A stretch of 64,000 nucleotides of DNA from Pedobacter steynii. Its GTDB lineage: Bacteria > Bacteroidota > Bacteroidia > Sphingobacteriales > Sphingobacteriaceae. A program made the translations under genes and the position numbers. The first letter of the stretch is position 1. Every line of letters begins with the position of its first letter. This document shows, piece by piece, positions 27,471-36,969 of this stretch. The stretch is from NCBI RefSeq assembly GCF_900103665.1, contig NZ_FNGY01000006.1:1-64000 (forward strand), in the 5' to 3' direction. The notes beneath the pieces are model-generated. The model was not told the origin of the DNA, ran no database searches, and saw only the letters and a program-made list of their open reading frames with translations.

Positions 27471-27573
27471 TTTTGTATCTCCTATTTACACAAAATAAAA
27501 AAAAATCATTAAAGTTTGTCCAATTTTAAAAAGCCGTTTGTCTTCAGGTTATAAATTCAAAAATTATAACAAA

Positions 27574-28026
27574 ATGGAAAAGAGAATCAACATCTTAGGA
27601 AAAGGAAAAAATGCATTGAAGCCACTTTTTGAAATGGCGGGTTATTTAAAGCAATCATCACTGGGTACCGGGCTGCAATACCTGATAGAGTTCAGGGTGT
27701 CACAAATCAACCAATGTGCCTTTTGCCTGGACATGCACTATAAAGATGCAAGGGCTAAGGGAGAAACTGAACAACGTTTGTATGGTCTTAGTGCATGGAG
27801 AGAAGCACCTTATTATACCGAAAGAGAAAGAGCGGCTTTTGAATGGGCGGAAGCAGTGACAGCTGCCCATGTACCTGATGAGGTTTATCAAAGGGTAAGT
27901 GCTCATTTTTCAGAACTTGAAATGATTGACCTTACGATGGTCGTGACCACCATCAATACCTGGAATCGTATTAATCTTTCTTTTCCGAATGTGCCTGGAA
28001 CTTACACAGTTGGTATGTTTGGCTAG
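27574..28026 (+). CDS. Carboxymuconolactone decarboxylase-family, AhpD-like protein
   Basis: This 150-residue protein has the AhpD-type CxxC pair with a nearby histidine (INQCAFCLDMHYKDA), which points to a peroxidase or thiol-relay role rather than decarboxylation. The ATG at 27574 is preferred; a TTG at 27538 extends the frame. The sequence ETEQRLYGLSAWREAPYYTERERAAFEWAE is typical of the small AhpD-like branch. It is divergent from an AraC regulator and ends in its own terminator. A paralogue lies at 45527-45961. Confidence 0.88.
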   Translation: MEKRINILGKGKNALKPLFEMAGYLKQSSLGTGLQYLIEFRVSQINQCAFCLDMHYKDARAKGETEQRLYGLSAWREAPYYTERERAAFEWAEAVTAAHVPDEVYQRVSAHFSELEMIDLTMVVTTINTWNRINLSFPNVPGTYTVGMFG

Positions 28027-28034
28027 AGATCAGC

Positions 28035-28068
28035 AAAATGTCCTTATCATCCCGGATGAGGACATTTT
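28035..28068 (+). terminator. Intrinsic terminator after the AhpD-like gene
   Basis: Arms AAAATGTCCT and AGGACATTTT enclose a partly paired GC-rich centre, followed by TTATG. It lies 9 bases after the stop codon. Confidence 0.75.
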
Positions 28069-28121
28069 TATGCTACATTATAAATATCAGTGGTTAATTT
28101 TACATTTAAAAACAGAAGAAC

Positions 28122-28472
28122 ATGAATGACTTTTTATTGATTTTCAGAAGAGATTTCACGAATAAGGAAGCGCAGCCTTCTCCGGAAGAATTACAAAATT
28201 CAATTACTGACTGGCAAAACTGGTTTGGCGGGATTGCGGCGCAAAATAAACTGGCCCGGCCGCTGCAGCGCTGGGATATATCAGGCAAGGTGGTAAAATC
28301 AGACAAAAATGTGATCAACGGACCCTTTGTAGAAATTAAAGAATCTATCGGCGGACTGATCGTTATCAAAGCAGAAAGTTATGAAGATGCGGTTGAGATT
28401 GCCCAGGGTTGTCCGATCCTTGAATTCGGTGGAAACGTGGAGATCCGAATGGCTACTGAACCTGAGGGATAG
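28122..28472 (+). CDS. YCII/DGPF-domain protein
   Basis: This 116-residue protein belongs to the YCII-related (DGPF) family. The DGPF motif appears as NGPF in KNVINGPFVEIKESIGG. It is encoded 10 bases ahead of an ECF sigma gene with a long C-terminal extension, which is the conserved arrangement of the ECF42 group. Its biochemical role is unknown; it is thought to work with that sigma factor. Confidence 0.88.
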   Translation: MNDFLLIFRRDFTNKEAQPSPEELQNSITDWQNWFGGIAAQNKLARPLQRWDISGKVVKSDKNVINGPFVEIKESIGGLIVIKAESYEDAVEIAQGCPILEFGGNVEIRMATEPEG

Positions 28473-28482
28473 ATCAAATAAA

Positions 28483-29739
28483 ATGAAGCAGCAGGAACTG
28501 ATCCCGAATTTATTTAGAAGCGAATATCAAAAAATCGTTTCAGTACTTTGCCGATTGTTCGGTATGGCACATATTGAGGTCGCGGAAGATATTGTGAGTG
28601 ATACTTTCCTTGCTGCTACAGAGATCTGGAGTACGAAGGGATTACCAGATAATCCCAGAGCGTGGTTATATACCGTTGCAAAAAATAAAACTAAAAATTA
28701 TCTCAAAAGAGATGCGCTGTTCCAGCAAAAGCTGTCTCCGGAGATTCAGTATGATACTGCCGATACGGAAGAATTTGAGTTGGATTTGTCTGTCAAAAAT
28801 ATCGGGGATAGTCAGCTTGCGATGATCTTTACCGTCTGCAATCCTCAGATATCTACTGAATCTCAGGTAGCATTGGCGCTTAATTTACTTTGCGGTTTTG
28901 GTATTCAGGAGATTGCGGATGCTTATTTAACCAATAAAGAGGTCGTTTATAAGCGGCTTAACCGGGCGAAAGAAAAGCTGAAAGAATTGAACATCAGTAT
29001 TGGACAACCGAGTCTGACTGAGATCCATTTGCGCATGGACAATGTGTTGACTACTTTGTACCTGCTCTTTTCAGAAGGTTATTATTCAATGGCGCAGAAT
29101 ACAACACTTCGAAGGGATTTTTGTACAGAGGCAATGCGACTGGTATACATGCTAACGGACCATGATCATACGAATCTTCCAAAGGTAAATGCTTTGCTTT
29201 CGCTAATGTGTTTTCATGCCTCAAGGTTTGATGCCCGTTCTGATCAAAACGGAGAAGCCATTCTGTACCAGGATCAGGATGAAAGTCTTTGGAATATGGA
29301 ACTGATTGATCGGGGAAAGTATTATTTAGGTTTATCGGCTACCGGTGGTCAGTTAAGTAAGTATCATTTGGAAGCCGGTATTGCCTACTGGCATACCCAT
29401 AAGGAGGATACGCCGGAAAAATGGGATCAAATTCTTCAGCTTTACAACAACCTGCTGATCCTGGAATATTCGCCTATTGTAGCCTTAAACAGAACCTTTG
29501 CGCTGGCAAAGGCCAATGGAAAACGGGCAGCTATTGCAGAGGCCGAAAAACTGAAACTTACGGATAATCATTTTTACTATTCCCTGCTCGGTAATCTATA
29601 TACGGATATAGATAATACTGTTGCTTTGCAACATTATCAGCAGGCATTGACAATGGCCGTTTCAAATGCAGAGAAGCTGACCATCAGCAGGCACATTCAG
29701 CAATTGGGAGGAGTCCCTGGCAATGAGTATGGTATCTAA
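28483..29739 (+). CDS. ECF sigma factor with long C-terminal extension (ECF42-like)
   Basis: The 418-residue protein has an N-terminal ECF sigma module (about residues 1-185: region 2 with FGMAHIEVAEDIVSDTFLAA, region 4 with IQEIADAYLTNKEVVYKRLNRAKEKL) and then about 230 residues of helical, TPR-like extension (DUF6596 type: LYLLFSEGYYS; LEAGIAYWHTHKEDTPEKWDQILQLYNNLL; PIVALNRTFALAKANG). The ATG at 28483 is used; the frame is open upstream but overlaps the YCII gene. No anti-sigma gene is present, as expected for ECF42, where the extension is thought to replace it. The last 78 bases overlap the converging AraC-LacI gene. Confidence 0.9.
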   Translation: MKQQELIPNLFRSEYQKIVSVLCRLFGMAHIEVAEDIVSDTFLAATEIWSTKGLPDNPRAWLYTVAKNKTKNYLKRDALFQQKLSPEIQYDTADTEEFELDLSVKNIGDSQLAMIFTVCNPQISTESQVALALNLLCGFGIQEIADAYLTNKEVVYKRLNRAKEKLKELNISIGQPSLTEIHLRMDNVLTTLYLLFSEGYYSMAQNTTLRRDFCTEAMRLVYMLTDHDHTNLPKVNALLSLMCFHASRFDARSDQNGEAILYQDQDESLWNMELIDRGKYYLGLSATGGQLSKYHLEAGIAYWHTHKEDTPEKWDQILQLYNNLLILEYSPIVALNRTFALAKANGKRAAIAEAEKLKLTDNHFYYSLLGNLYTDIDNTVALQHYQQALTMAVSNAEKLTISRHIQQLGGVPGNEYGI

Positions 29740-31467
29740 AATAATTTCCTCGGGAGCTGCTCTATAATAATGCTCTTCTTTAAGGAGTTTAAGAAACAAC
29801 CGGGCAGCGGCTTCGCCCATTTTTAGGGTTTGCTGATCAATGGTGCTCAAGGCTGTAGCCGCATGTGCTCCAAATGCTTCATTTGCAAAACCGATGACTT
29901 TCACCTGATCAGGCACGTTTATTTGATATTCTTTTAATTTCTTAAGCACTCCCAAACCGGTATAATCCTCCAGCGCAAACACCCCGTCAAAAGGGATGTT
30001 CTTTTCCATCAAATGCTGAATGCATTCGCTACCCAATGTTAAAGAGGGGACCCCGTAAAAGATCAATGCTTCCTTTACCGGCAAATTGTACTGCTTTAAG
30101 GCAGCTTTATAGCCCCTCAGCCGCTCCTTAAATATGGGCACATTCTGATCTGTGGAAATATGAACAATATGTTTACATCCTTGTCTGATTAAATGTTCTG
30201 TAGCCGAAAAACCACCTTTATAATCGTCTATTCTTACAGATGGGACGCAAATTTCCTGAACGATACGATCGAACAGCAACAAGGGAATGTTATGTCTCTT
30301 TAGATCGGTGAAGTGGTCGTAATTTGATGTTTGAAGCGCTACGGAAGAAATGATCCCATCGACGCCTGATTTTATAAGTGTTTTAATTCCGGTTACTTCT
30401 TTATCGAATGATTCTTTTGATTGATACAATAATACATTATAACCGTTTTCATTTAATACCGTTTCGATGCCCTGTACGACAGAACTAAAAAAACTTCTGT
30501 CTAAGGTGGGGACCACTATGCCTATAATGTTTGTTCGGTTTGGACGAACTGAAGTGGCAGTTTCCCGTAGAACAGCTGAGGGGTTTTGTGTATTGATCTT
30601 TTTATATTTAAGTTCATAGTGTTTTTGAAATTTTACCGGTGATAGTCCGATTAATTCTTTGAACTGTTTGTTGAAATTGGAATGATTATTATAGCCGCAG
30701 CGGAAGCTTGTTTCGGATATATTGTACTTACCTTCCAGCAGTAATTTTGTGGCATGACTAATTCTTACTTCCTTTATAAAATCTATCAGAGTCTGGCCGG
30801 TTTCTCTCTTGAAGAAACGACAAAATGATGCCGATGTCATCGACAAAATATCTGCGACCACCGGCAATGAAATATTATTCTCAAAATTCTGGAATATATA
30901 ATCATATACCTTACTGATTTTTGGTCCCTCATGAGCATTGTCAATCATGTTTAAATAAGAGGAAGACAGTGCCTGTTTTGTACCTGACTGCGCAAGTATA
31001 TCCAACAATTGTAACATGAGTCCTGTCCTTGCCATTCCTTCAGACAGCAGCATTTTCTGCATCATCTTTTTTGCTATTGGTATCGTTGGACCAGAAAATG
31101 AAATTCCTTTCGAAGCTTTGGAAAGAAGCTCATTTAGTGGTTTTGCCTCCGGCTTTTCCAATAATTGCTGTCCAAGAAAATCAGGCGAAAAATGAACTGA
31201 AATTGATTGTGGCTGAACGGTTGGATCCAACTCCCTATCGATTTGCCAACAGTGAGGCAGATAGCTCCCCAGGAGCAGAAGCTGTGTTCCTTCAAACTCC
31301 AGAATATTGTCTCCAATAAAATGCTTGCCACAGTAATTCTCCAGTAATGCGATTTCGAAGTACTTGTGAGATTTTAAGACATTGTAAGGCTGCTCTTCTA
31401 ATATTTCCGACTGGATGCTAAAGGATTGATCGGGTGGAAACATGAAATTTTCGTAAATGCACTGCAT
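29662..31467 (-). CDS. Chimeric regulator: AraC-type head fused to LacI-type periplasmic-binding-protein-like tail
   Basis: This 601-residue protein joins two regulator types in one uninterrupted frame. Residues 1-115 look like the cupin-like sensor of AraC proteins. Residues about 184-285 are the AraC double helix-turn-helix (LPVVADILSMTSASFCRFFKR, then ISETSFRCGYNNHSNFNKQF, ending LSPVKF). After a linker of about 25 residues, residues 313-590 form a LacI/GalR sugar-sensing domain (IIGIVVPTLDRSFFSSVVQG; GVDGIISSVA; RIDDYKGGFSATEHLI; GFANEAFGAHAATALSTI). The LacI DNA-binding helices are missing. E. coli XylR has the reverse order. It lies directly downstream of susD of locus 3 on the same strand, beyond a terminator, and probably senses a sugar from that locus. 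Confidence 0.9.
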   Translation of the reverse strand: MQCIYENFMFPPDQSFSIQSEILEEQPYNVLKSHKYFEIALLENYCGKHFIGDNILEFEGTQLLLLGSYLPHCWQIDRELDPTVQPQSISVHFSPDFLGQQLLEKPEAKPLNELLSKASKGISFSGPTIPIAKKMMQKMLLSEGMARTGLMLQLLDILAQSGTKQALSSSYLNMIDNAHEGPKISKVYDYIFQNFENNISLPVVADILSMTSASFCRFFKRETGQTLIDFIKEVRISHATKLLLEGKYNISETSFRCGYNNHSNFNKQFKELIGLSPVKFQKHYELKYKKINTQNPSAVLRETATSVRPNRTNIIGIVVPTLDRSFFSSVVQGIETVLNENGYNVLLYQSKESFDKEVTGIKTLIKSGVDGIISSVALQTSNYDHFTDLKRHNIPLLLFDRIVQEICVPSVRIDDYKGGFSATEHLIRQGCKHIVHISTDQNVPIFKERLRGYKAALKQYNLPVKEALIFYGVPSLTLGSECIQHLMEKNIPFDGVFALEDYTGLGVLKKLKEYQINVPDQVKVIGFANEAFGAHAATALSTIDQQTLKMGEAAARLFLKLLKEEHYYRAAPEEIILDTILIARDSSQLLNVPADGQLLCI

Positions 31468-31503
31468 AAATGAATCTTAACCTATGGTGAATACGATATA
31501 GAA

Positions 31504-31537
31504 AGATGTTAGCCTGAAATTAACCAGGCTAACATCT
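31504..31537 (-). terminator. Intrinsic terminator after susD of locus 3
   Basis: A perfect 13-bp stem (AGATGTTAGCCTG / CAGGCTAACATCT) with an 8-base loop is followed on the minus strand by TTCTATATCGTAT. It lies 39 bases after the susD stop and 37 bases before the AraC-LacI gene, and so separates their transcripts. Confidence 0.8.
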
Positions 31538-31576
31538 GGCTCGAAAGTTTATCTTGCGATTTTTTGACTTTAAATA

Positions 31577-33313
31577 TTAATCCAAAGGATTAAAGGTTCC
31601 TCCCCAGTTATTGTTTTGCAGCAATTTGGGATTTCTGTCCAAACGGGATTTAGGAATGCCATAAATATAATAATCGTCTTTGATCGCAATATCCGATTTA
31701 TCCGTAGGGATAACCGTGATGGTGAATTTGTTGTAAATCTGATTGATATCATCCATTGGTTTCACGTCTTTTTCGCCGGGTTTTAGCAAATAGGCGAGTC
31801 CATGACGCTGTTGAAGTGCACGCAGGTATCCAAACATCTTCCATCGCCTGAGGTCATCCCATCTTTTACCTTCAAAGCAGAATTCAACAAACCTTTCGTT
31901 TTTATAAGCGGTTCTGATGTCGTCCTGAGCGAGGGCAGTGATGCCATAATTACCTGTGCCTGCAAGGATCCCGGCCCGATCACGGATCTGATAAAGGACG
32001 TTTAAAGCCTCGGTGGATTTATTCAGTTCGTTGGCACATTCGCCATAGTTCATCAATACTTCTGCGAATCTTATTTCCGGCCAATCTACGCCCGCGTTTC
32101 CTACGTTGCCTTTATTTATGGTTTTATCAACCGCCTTTACCCTATAGAAACTAGAGTTTGACCACAGCGGGTCCGGAGTAATCTGATTGTGAGCTCCTTC
32201 AAGCCCCGTATTACCGGCGTAGTTGCTGATGCTTAAAAAATAGGTCCAGAGGTAAGTGTTTCCGTCTTTCATCCCCTTCAGGTATTGATTTGGCGAACCA
32301 TTGTAGTAGATGCTGGTGTAAAACCTGTCATCACGACTGCGGAATAAGGTATCATAAGACCTTGTTTCCGAACTCCAGCTCTTGCCATCTTTCATTGGGA
32401 AAGCATTTACCAGCTCCAGGGAAGGGCGGTCCTTTCCTACATCTCCACCCGAAAAATCCAGCGGAATAATGCCCGCCTGACTGTAAGTTGCTTCGGGATA
32501 GTTGAATCTTCTTACCATGACTACTTCCTTGTTCATCTCGTCGTCCCACATTTTGGCATAAGGTTTATACAAGCCTTTACTCCGGCCTTCTAAAAACTCT
32601 TTGGCAACCTTGTTGGCATCGTAGGCTTTCTGCCACTTGGTCTGATCATTATTCGGATTGAATAGCGGGCTGGCGAAAAATAGCAGCACACGGCCTTTGA
32701 ATGCCATTGCAGCTCCTTTATCTATCCTGCCTATATCATTATTAGTCCATGCATCAGGCAGTAAAGCAATGGCCTCATCCAGATCTTTGATAATCTGGGT
32801 TAAACATTCTGATGTTTTACTTCTTGGCATCGCCAGGGAGCTCAGGTCTGTAGTTGGCAATTGAGCCGTCAGGATGAGCGGGACTCCTCCATATGTTTTC
32901 ACCAGTCCATAATAACTCCAGGCTCTCCAGAAAAGTGCCTGTGCTTTGATCTTGCTGCGTGCATTTTGGTCAAAGCTTGCTTTATCGATATTATCCAGTA
33001 ACATATTGACGGTACGGATATTATCATATGTTCCAAAACGGTCATTGGAATCGAAGGTGGCTGTTCCTCTGAACCAATCGCTGGTTTGTCGCTGGTAGGC
33101 TACTCCTTCATCTGAATCGGCCCCATCGCCATAGGTATTTCCCGGCATTAAAGCAGCGTAAATTTCATTCAGATAGGCGCCTGCAATATTGGGATCAGAC
33201 CAAACATCGGAGGGGTTTACAGCGGTAAGGTTCTCCTTATCCAGGACCTTTTTACATCCGCCAAGGAAACTCAGTACTGCTATGAGTATGGGTAGTATGA
33301 ATAATTTTTTCAT
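31577..33313 (-). CDS. RagB/SusD-family nutrient-binding lipoprotein (locus 3)
   Basis: This 578-residue surface lipoprotein pairs with the SusC gene 12 bp upstream. The ATG at 33313 gives the signal peptide MKKLFILPILIAVLSFLGGC with the lipobox Cys; a TTG three codons earlier is less likely. SusD features include KIKAQALFWRAWSYYGLVKTYGGVPL and the C-terminal AYKNERFVEFCFEGKRWDDLRRW. It is larger than the SusD proteins of loci 1 and 2. The ligand is unknown, and no hydrolase is attached. Confidence 0.95.
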   Translation of the reverse strand: MKKLFILPILIAVLSFLGGCKKVLDKENLTAVNPSDVWSDPNIAGAYLNEIYAALMPGNTYGDGADSDEGVAYQRQTSDWFRGTATFDSNDRFGTYDNIRTVNMLLDNIDKASFDQNARSKIKAQALFWRAWSYYGLVKTYGGVPLILTAQLPTTDLSSLAMPRSKTSECLTQIIKDLDEAIALLPDAWTNNDIGRIDKGAAMAFKGRVLLFFASPLFNPNNDQTKWQKAYDANKVAKEFLEGRSKGLYKPYAKMWDDEMNKEVVMVRRFNYPEATYSQAGIIPLDFSGGDVGKDRPSLELVNAFPMKDGKSWSSETRSYDTLFRSRDDRFYTSIYYNGSPNQYLKGMKDGNTYLWTYFLSISNYAGNTGLEGAHNQITPDPLWSNSSFYRVKAVDKTINKGNVGNAGVDWPEIRFAEVLMNYGECANELNKSTEALNVLYQIRDRAGILAGTGNYGITALAQDDIRTAYKNERFVEFCFEGKRWDDLRRWKMFGYLRALQQRHGLAYLLKPGEKDVKPMDDINQIYNKFTITVIPTDKSDIAIKDDYYIYGIPKSRLDRNPKLLQNNNWGGTFNPLD

Positions 33314-33325
33314 CTTTTGCAATTT

Positions 33326-36300
33326 TTAAAACTGAATATTTAACCCTAAAATAAAACTCCTCATGATGGGATAGCTGCCAAATCCATTCAGCTCAGGATC
33401 ATAGAATTTAAATTTCGATAGGTAGAAGAGGTTTGTAGTGGAAGTATATAGCTTAACATTATTGATCCCTGTAATTTTTAGCACGGATTTTGGAATGTTG
33501 TAACCCAGGTTGAGGTATTTCATTCTTACGAAACTGGCATTGTAGGTATTAAATGTGGATGCTTCAGTGTAACCGTTAGCTCTCGAATCGCCCCATGCGT
33601 ACAATTTGGGCGTGCTGCCCCCCGGGTTCTCGGCAGTCCAGGAATCTGCATGATATACCGGGATTTTCCCACCGCCACCAAAGTTTCTGCCCCAGGAATC
33701 GTTATAGGTAAGATCAAAACCCGCTGATCCTGCAAAGAGCATATCCAGGGTAAATCCTTTATAGGCGAAATTCATGAGCAGGCCAAAAGATATAGGTGCG
33801 TTATTGCTCCCCATATACTTTCCAAGCACAATTTTATCGTAACCATCGATTTTTCCATCAGGTTGTCCGGCAGGACCGCTGATATCCTCAAAATTCATCA
33901 TTCCCAGTTCAGGTTTAGCACCCATTATGGTATAGTTGGCGGGTAGCTTGTCAATATCTGATGGAGCGCGTAAAATTCCGGTAGCCCGGTATCCGGTCGA
34001 ATAGGAAGCTGTCTTTCCTTCAGGATTGTCAAATGGTTGTGCATTGGATGCATGATCTTTGAGAATTGTTTTGGTGGTAGCGAGCCCGAATGTTCCTTTG
34101 AGGTTATAGGTAAAAGCCCTTTCCGGATTGCTGTTATAGCCCAATTCAAATTCAATGCCTTTTGCATCGCCTATGCCGTAATTACTTGCAGGTAATTTGG
34201 CGCCAAATTCTGATGGAAGTACCAGAACACGCTCGCCAAGGATATCATAGGTATGCTTTTTCCACAATTCGGTTGTGAAGGTAAACCGGTCTTTAATCTT
34301 TAAATCAAGGCCTATATTGGTAGATTCAGATTTCTCCCAGGTCAGATGAGCTGCCGGAAGACCTCCATAGCTAATACGGGGCAATGCCGTGGCAGGGTTT
34401 CCCATATAGTAGGTGCCTTTCTGGATGTTATATTGATCAAGCCATTTCCATCCTCCAATACCATCATCTCCGGTAATACCGTAAGAAGCGCGGAGTTTGA
34501 TCATGTTAATGGTATTATACAATTTTGAAGACTTATACCAGTTTTCCTCGGATGCCAGCCAGCCTCCTGAAACAGATGGAAACCAGCCCCATCTCTGATC
34601 AGGAGCAAACTTGATGGAACCATCCCGTCTGATAGAGCCGGAGAAAAAGTATTTCCCGGCATATTCATAAATCACTCTTCCTATATAAGACAAGCGGCCA
34701 TCCTGTTTTTCTTCTCCACCTGTACGCCAGTCGCTGTTGTTCTTGCTGGCAGCGAAGAACTGATCAACAGGGAACAGTGGGAAATTATTGCGGGTCATAC
34801 TGAAATTGTAACTCTGATATTCGTATTGTTCGTATATACCGGTCGCGGCAAGGTGATGCTTGCCAAATGTCCTGTCGTAGTTGATTTGGGTATTTAACTG
34901 ATAGGAATCCGACTTTGTATACTGATTGGTTAAATACTCGACCTCCGGATTACCGCTCTTTGTGGAGCTTAATATTTCATTCGTTACAATCAGACTGTTT
35001 GGGCCGGTACGCTTGAAGTTGTAGATCGTTTGTTTTTCTCCATAAATCTTATCAAAACTATTATTGATGTTCTTGCTAAAGGAAGCATGTAAGGATAATC
35101 CCTGTACGAAAGGTACACGGTAATCTACCTTCATCAATGCGTCTATTTGCTGGTTGTTATTTCTCAGGTACCCGCTGTTTTTGATCATTTCGGGAAGGTT
35201 GCCCAGCCATCCGGGATTAACGGGTTTTCCATCCATATAGGGGATAGAAAATACATCAAAGTAAAGCAATTTTGGCCAGAGGCCACCTAAATCATCACTG
35301 TTATCGGTAAGAAAATTAAACCGGTTCTTTGTCCCATAAGTGGTCGCCAGATTCAGGCTAAGGGTAAGGTCCCTGGTAATGTTGGAAGAGATGTTTGAGC
35401 GAAGGTTGTAGCGGTTATACTTTGTGTTTGGCAGGAAAGCCTTGTCATTAAAGAATGAGCCGCCCAGATAATAGGTTAATTTTTCACTCCCGCCAGATAT
35501 GCTAAGGGAATGCTTCTGACTTGCCGGGTCCTGGTATACCGCATTAAAATTGGCCATTCCACCCGGATTTGCTTTTAGCACCCAGTCAATTTCTTCGTCT
35601 GAAACACCACCGATTGCTGCCTGTGTGGTCTTAAGGGCCGTTTTCATATCGATATATTCCGGATAGCTGCTGGCCTTGTCCATGGTGAAAATGGAATTGT
35701 ATTCTACCTGTGCTTTACCTGGTGCACCTTTTTTTGTGGTTACCAGTATTACACCGTTCGCTGCCCTTGATCCATACACCGCAGCAGAAGCAGCATCCTT
35801 CAGCGCTGAGATCTGGTCTACTTCATTTGGGTCCAGTGCATCGAAACTTGTTTTGTCTCTGATCACACCATCTATTACAAATAAGGGATCGCTGGCATTC
35901 CAGGATGCAGAGGCACGTATGCGTACACCAGATCCTGCCCCGGGCGCACCTGTAGCGGTTCTGACGTGCATCCCGGCGAGTCTTCCTGCCAATACGTTGG
36001 AAAGGCTGGAACTTGGTATTTTGTCCATCTCCTTTCCGGAGACAGTTGAGATGGCAGAGGTAATATTGATTTTCTTTTGTGTTCCATAACCTACAGAGAT
36101 GACCACATTCTCCAGCTCATTTTGTTGTGGAGACAAACTGATCGTCATCGGATCTGAAGTCGCCTTTACCTCTTTAGTTGTATATCCCAGAAATGAAACG
36201 ATGAGTTCGGCATTTTCAGCTATTCCTTGCAGTGAGAATTCTCCGTTCCCGTCAGAAGTAGTGCCTTTTGTACTACTTTTAACTTTTATTGATGCTCCTG

Positions 36301-36742
36301 ATAAAGGTTTTCCATTTTCATCCAGAACTCTTCCCTTAATGTCTATGACCTTTATAAGAGATGCAAAATTATCTGTTACAGGAGTCTGCTTTCTGATGAT
36401 GATCATTTTGCCCTTAATGGTATAGCTTAAGGGTTGATCTTTTAAAGCTATTTTAAGTACTTCCTCCAGGGGAGTACCTTGAAAATCAGCGTTTATATTC
36501 CGGGTGTTCTTTATATTTCGCTTAGACCATATGATATCATACCCCGTCTGTTTGTTTATTTCATTAAACAGCTGTTTTAACGATGTATTTTTTTTAATGT
36601 AATTGAATCTTTGAGCAAAACCTGCGGCAGAAACCTGCAGCATACCCGCAATTAGAAAAACAGCAATTAGCTTCATTGTTGCCAGGAATTTAATGATGTA
36701 GCCTCGCGGCATACAAAAATATTTAGTATATTTTTTATACAT
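33326..36742 (-). CDS. SusC/RagA TonB-linked outer-membrane protein with STN domain (locus 3)
   Basis: This is a 1138-residue TonB-dependent importer. A long N-terminal region leads to a signal peptide ending near SAAGFAQ (residue 44), the STN domain is at about 50-115 (KKNTSLKQLFNEINKQTGYDI), the carboxypeptidase-D-like domain at about 130-205, the plug carries LENVVISVGYGTQKK and PLFVIDGVIRDK, and the barrel ends in SFILGLNIQF. The STN domain fits signalling to the FecR upstream. It is followed closely by susD. Confidence 0.96.
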   Translation of the reverse strand: MYKKYTKYFCMPRGYIIKFLATMKLIAVFLIAGMLQVSAAGFAQRFNYIKKNTSLKQLFNEINKQTGYDIIWSKRNIKNTRNINADFQGTPLEEVLKIALKDQPLSYTIKGKMIIIRKQTPVTDNFASLIKVIDIKGRVLDENGKPLSGASIKVKSSTKGTTSDGNGEFSLQGIAENAELIVSFLGYTTKEVKATSDPMTISLSPQQNELENVVISVGYGTQKKINITSAISTVSGKEMDKIPSSSLSNVLAGRLAGMHVRTATGAPGAGSGVRIRASASWNASDPLFVIDGVIRDKTSFDALDPNEVDQISALKDAASAAVYGSRAANGVILVTTKKGAPGKAQVEYNSIFTMDKASSYPEYIDMKTALKTTQAAIGGVSDEEIDWVLKANPGGMANFNAVYQDPASQKHSLSISGGSEKLTYYLGGSFFNDKAFLPNTKYNRYNLRSNISSNITRDLTLSLNLATTYGTKNRFNFLTDNSDDLGGLWPKLLYFDVFSIPYMDGKPVNPGWLGNLPEMIKNSGYLRNNNQQIDALMKVDYRVPFVQGLSLHASFSKNINNSFDKIYGEKQTIYNFKRTGPNSLIVTNEILSSTKSGNPEVEYLTNQYTKSDSYQLNTQINYDRTFGKHHLAATGIYEQYEYQSYNFSMTRNNFPLFPVDQFFAASKNNSDWRTGGEEKQDGRLSYIGRVIYEYAGKYFFSGSIRRDGSIKFAPDQRWGWFPSVSGGWLASEENWYKSSKLYNTINMIKLRASYGITGDDGIGGWKWLDQYNIQKGTYYMGNPATALPRISYGGLPAAHLTWEKSESTNIGLDLKIKDRFTFTTELWKKHTYDILGERVLVLPSEFGAKLPASNYGIGDAKGIEFELGYNSNPERAFTYNLKGTFGLATTKTILKDHASNAQPFDNPEGKTASYSTGYRATGILRAPSDIDKLPANYTIMGAKPELGMMNFEDISGPAGQPDGKIDGYDKIVLGKYMGSNNAPISFGLLMNFAYKGFTLDMLFAGSAGFDLTYNDSWGRNFGGGGKIPVYHADSWTAENPGGSTPKLYAWGDSRANGYTEASTFNTYNASFVRMKYLNLGYNIPKSVLKITGINNVKLYTSTTNLFYLSKFKFYDPELNGFGSYPIMRSFILGLNIQF

Positions 36743-36762
36743 TTGGTTGTTTGGTTTGATAC

Positions 36763-36800
36763 AAAAAGTGTGAGCTGTCCAAGGCTTACATGCACTTTTT
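36763..36800 (-). terminator. Hairpin between fecR and susC of locus 3
   Basis: Arms AAAAAGTGTGAGC and GCTTACATGCACTTTTT pair with small bulges in the 227-bp gap between fecR and susC. It matches the position of the hairpin in locus 1 and may end the sigma-fecR transcript ahead of a separate susC promoter. Confidence 0.45.
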
Positions 36801-36969
36801 GAATGATCAGGAAATAATTAATTAATTAATTGTTTTCGGTTTTACCAAATTACATTCAGGGGTGTTACTGCACCTTTGAATGTATTTCAAACCGTTCAAT
36901 TTCGGGGCTTAGGAATCTGGTTTGTGTCTGTTCATCGTTTTTAATTTAGTTTATAATCGGTTGGTTGAA

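Noticed and set aside
36818..36840. Short TTAA tandem stretch in the fecR-susC gap
   Set aside because: A few units of simple AT repeat in an AT-rich gap; too short to call a functional repeat.
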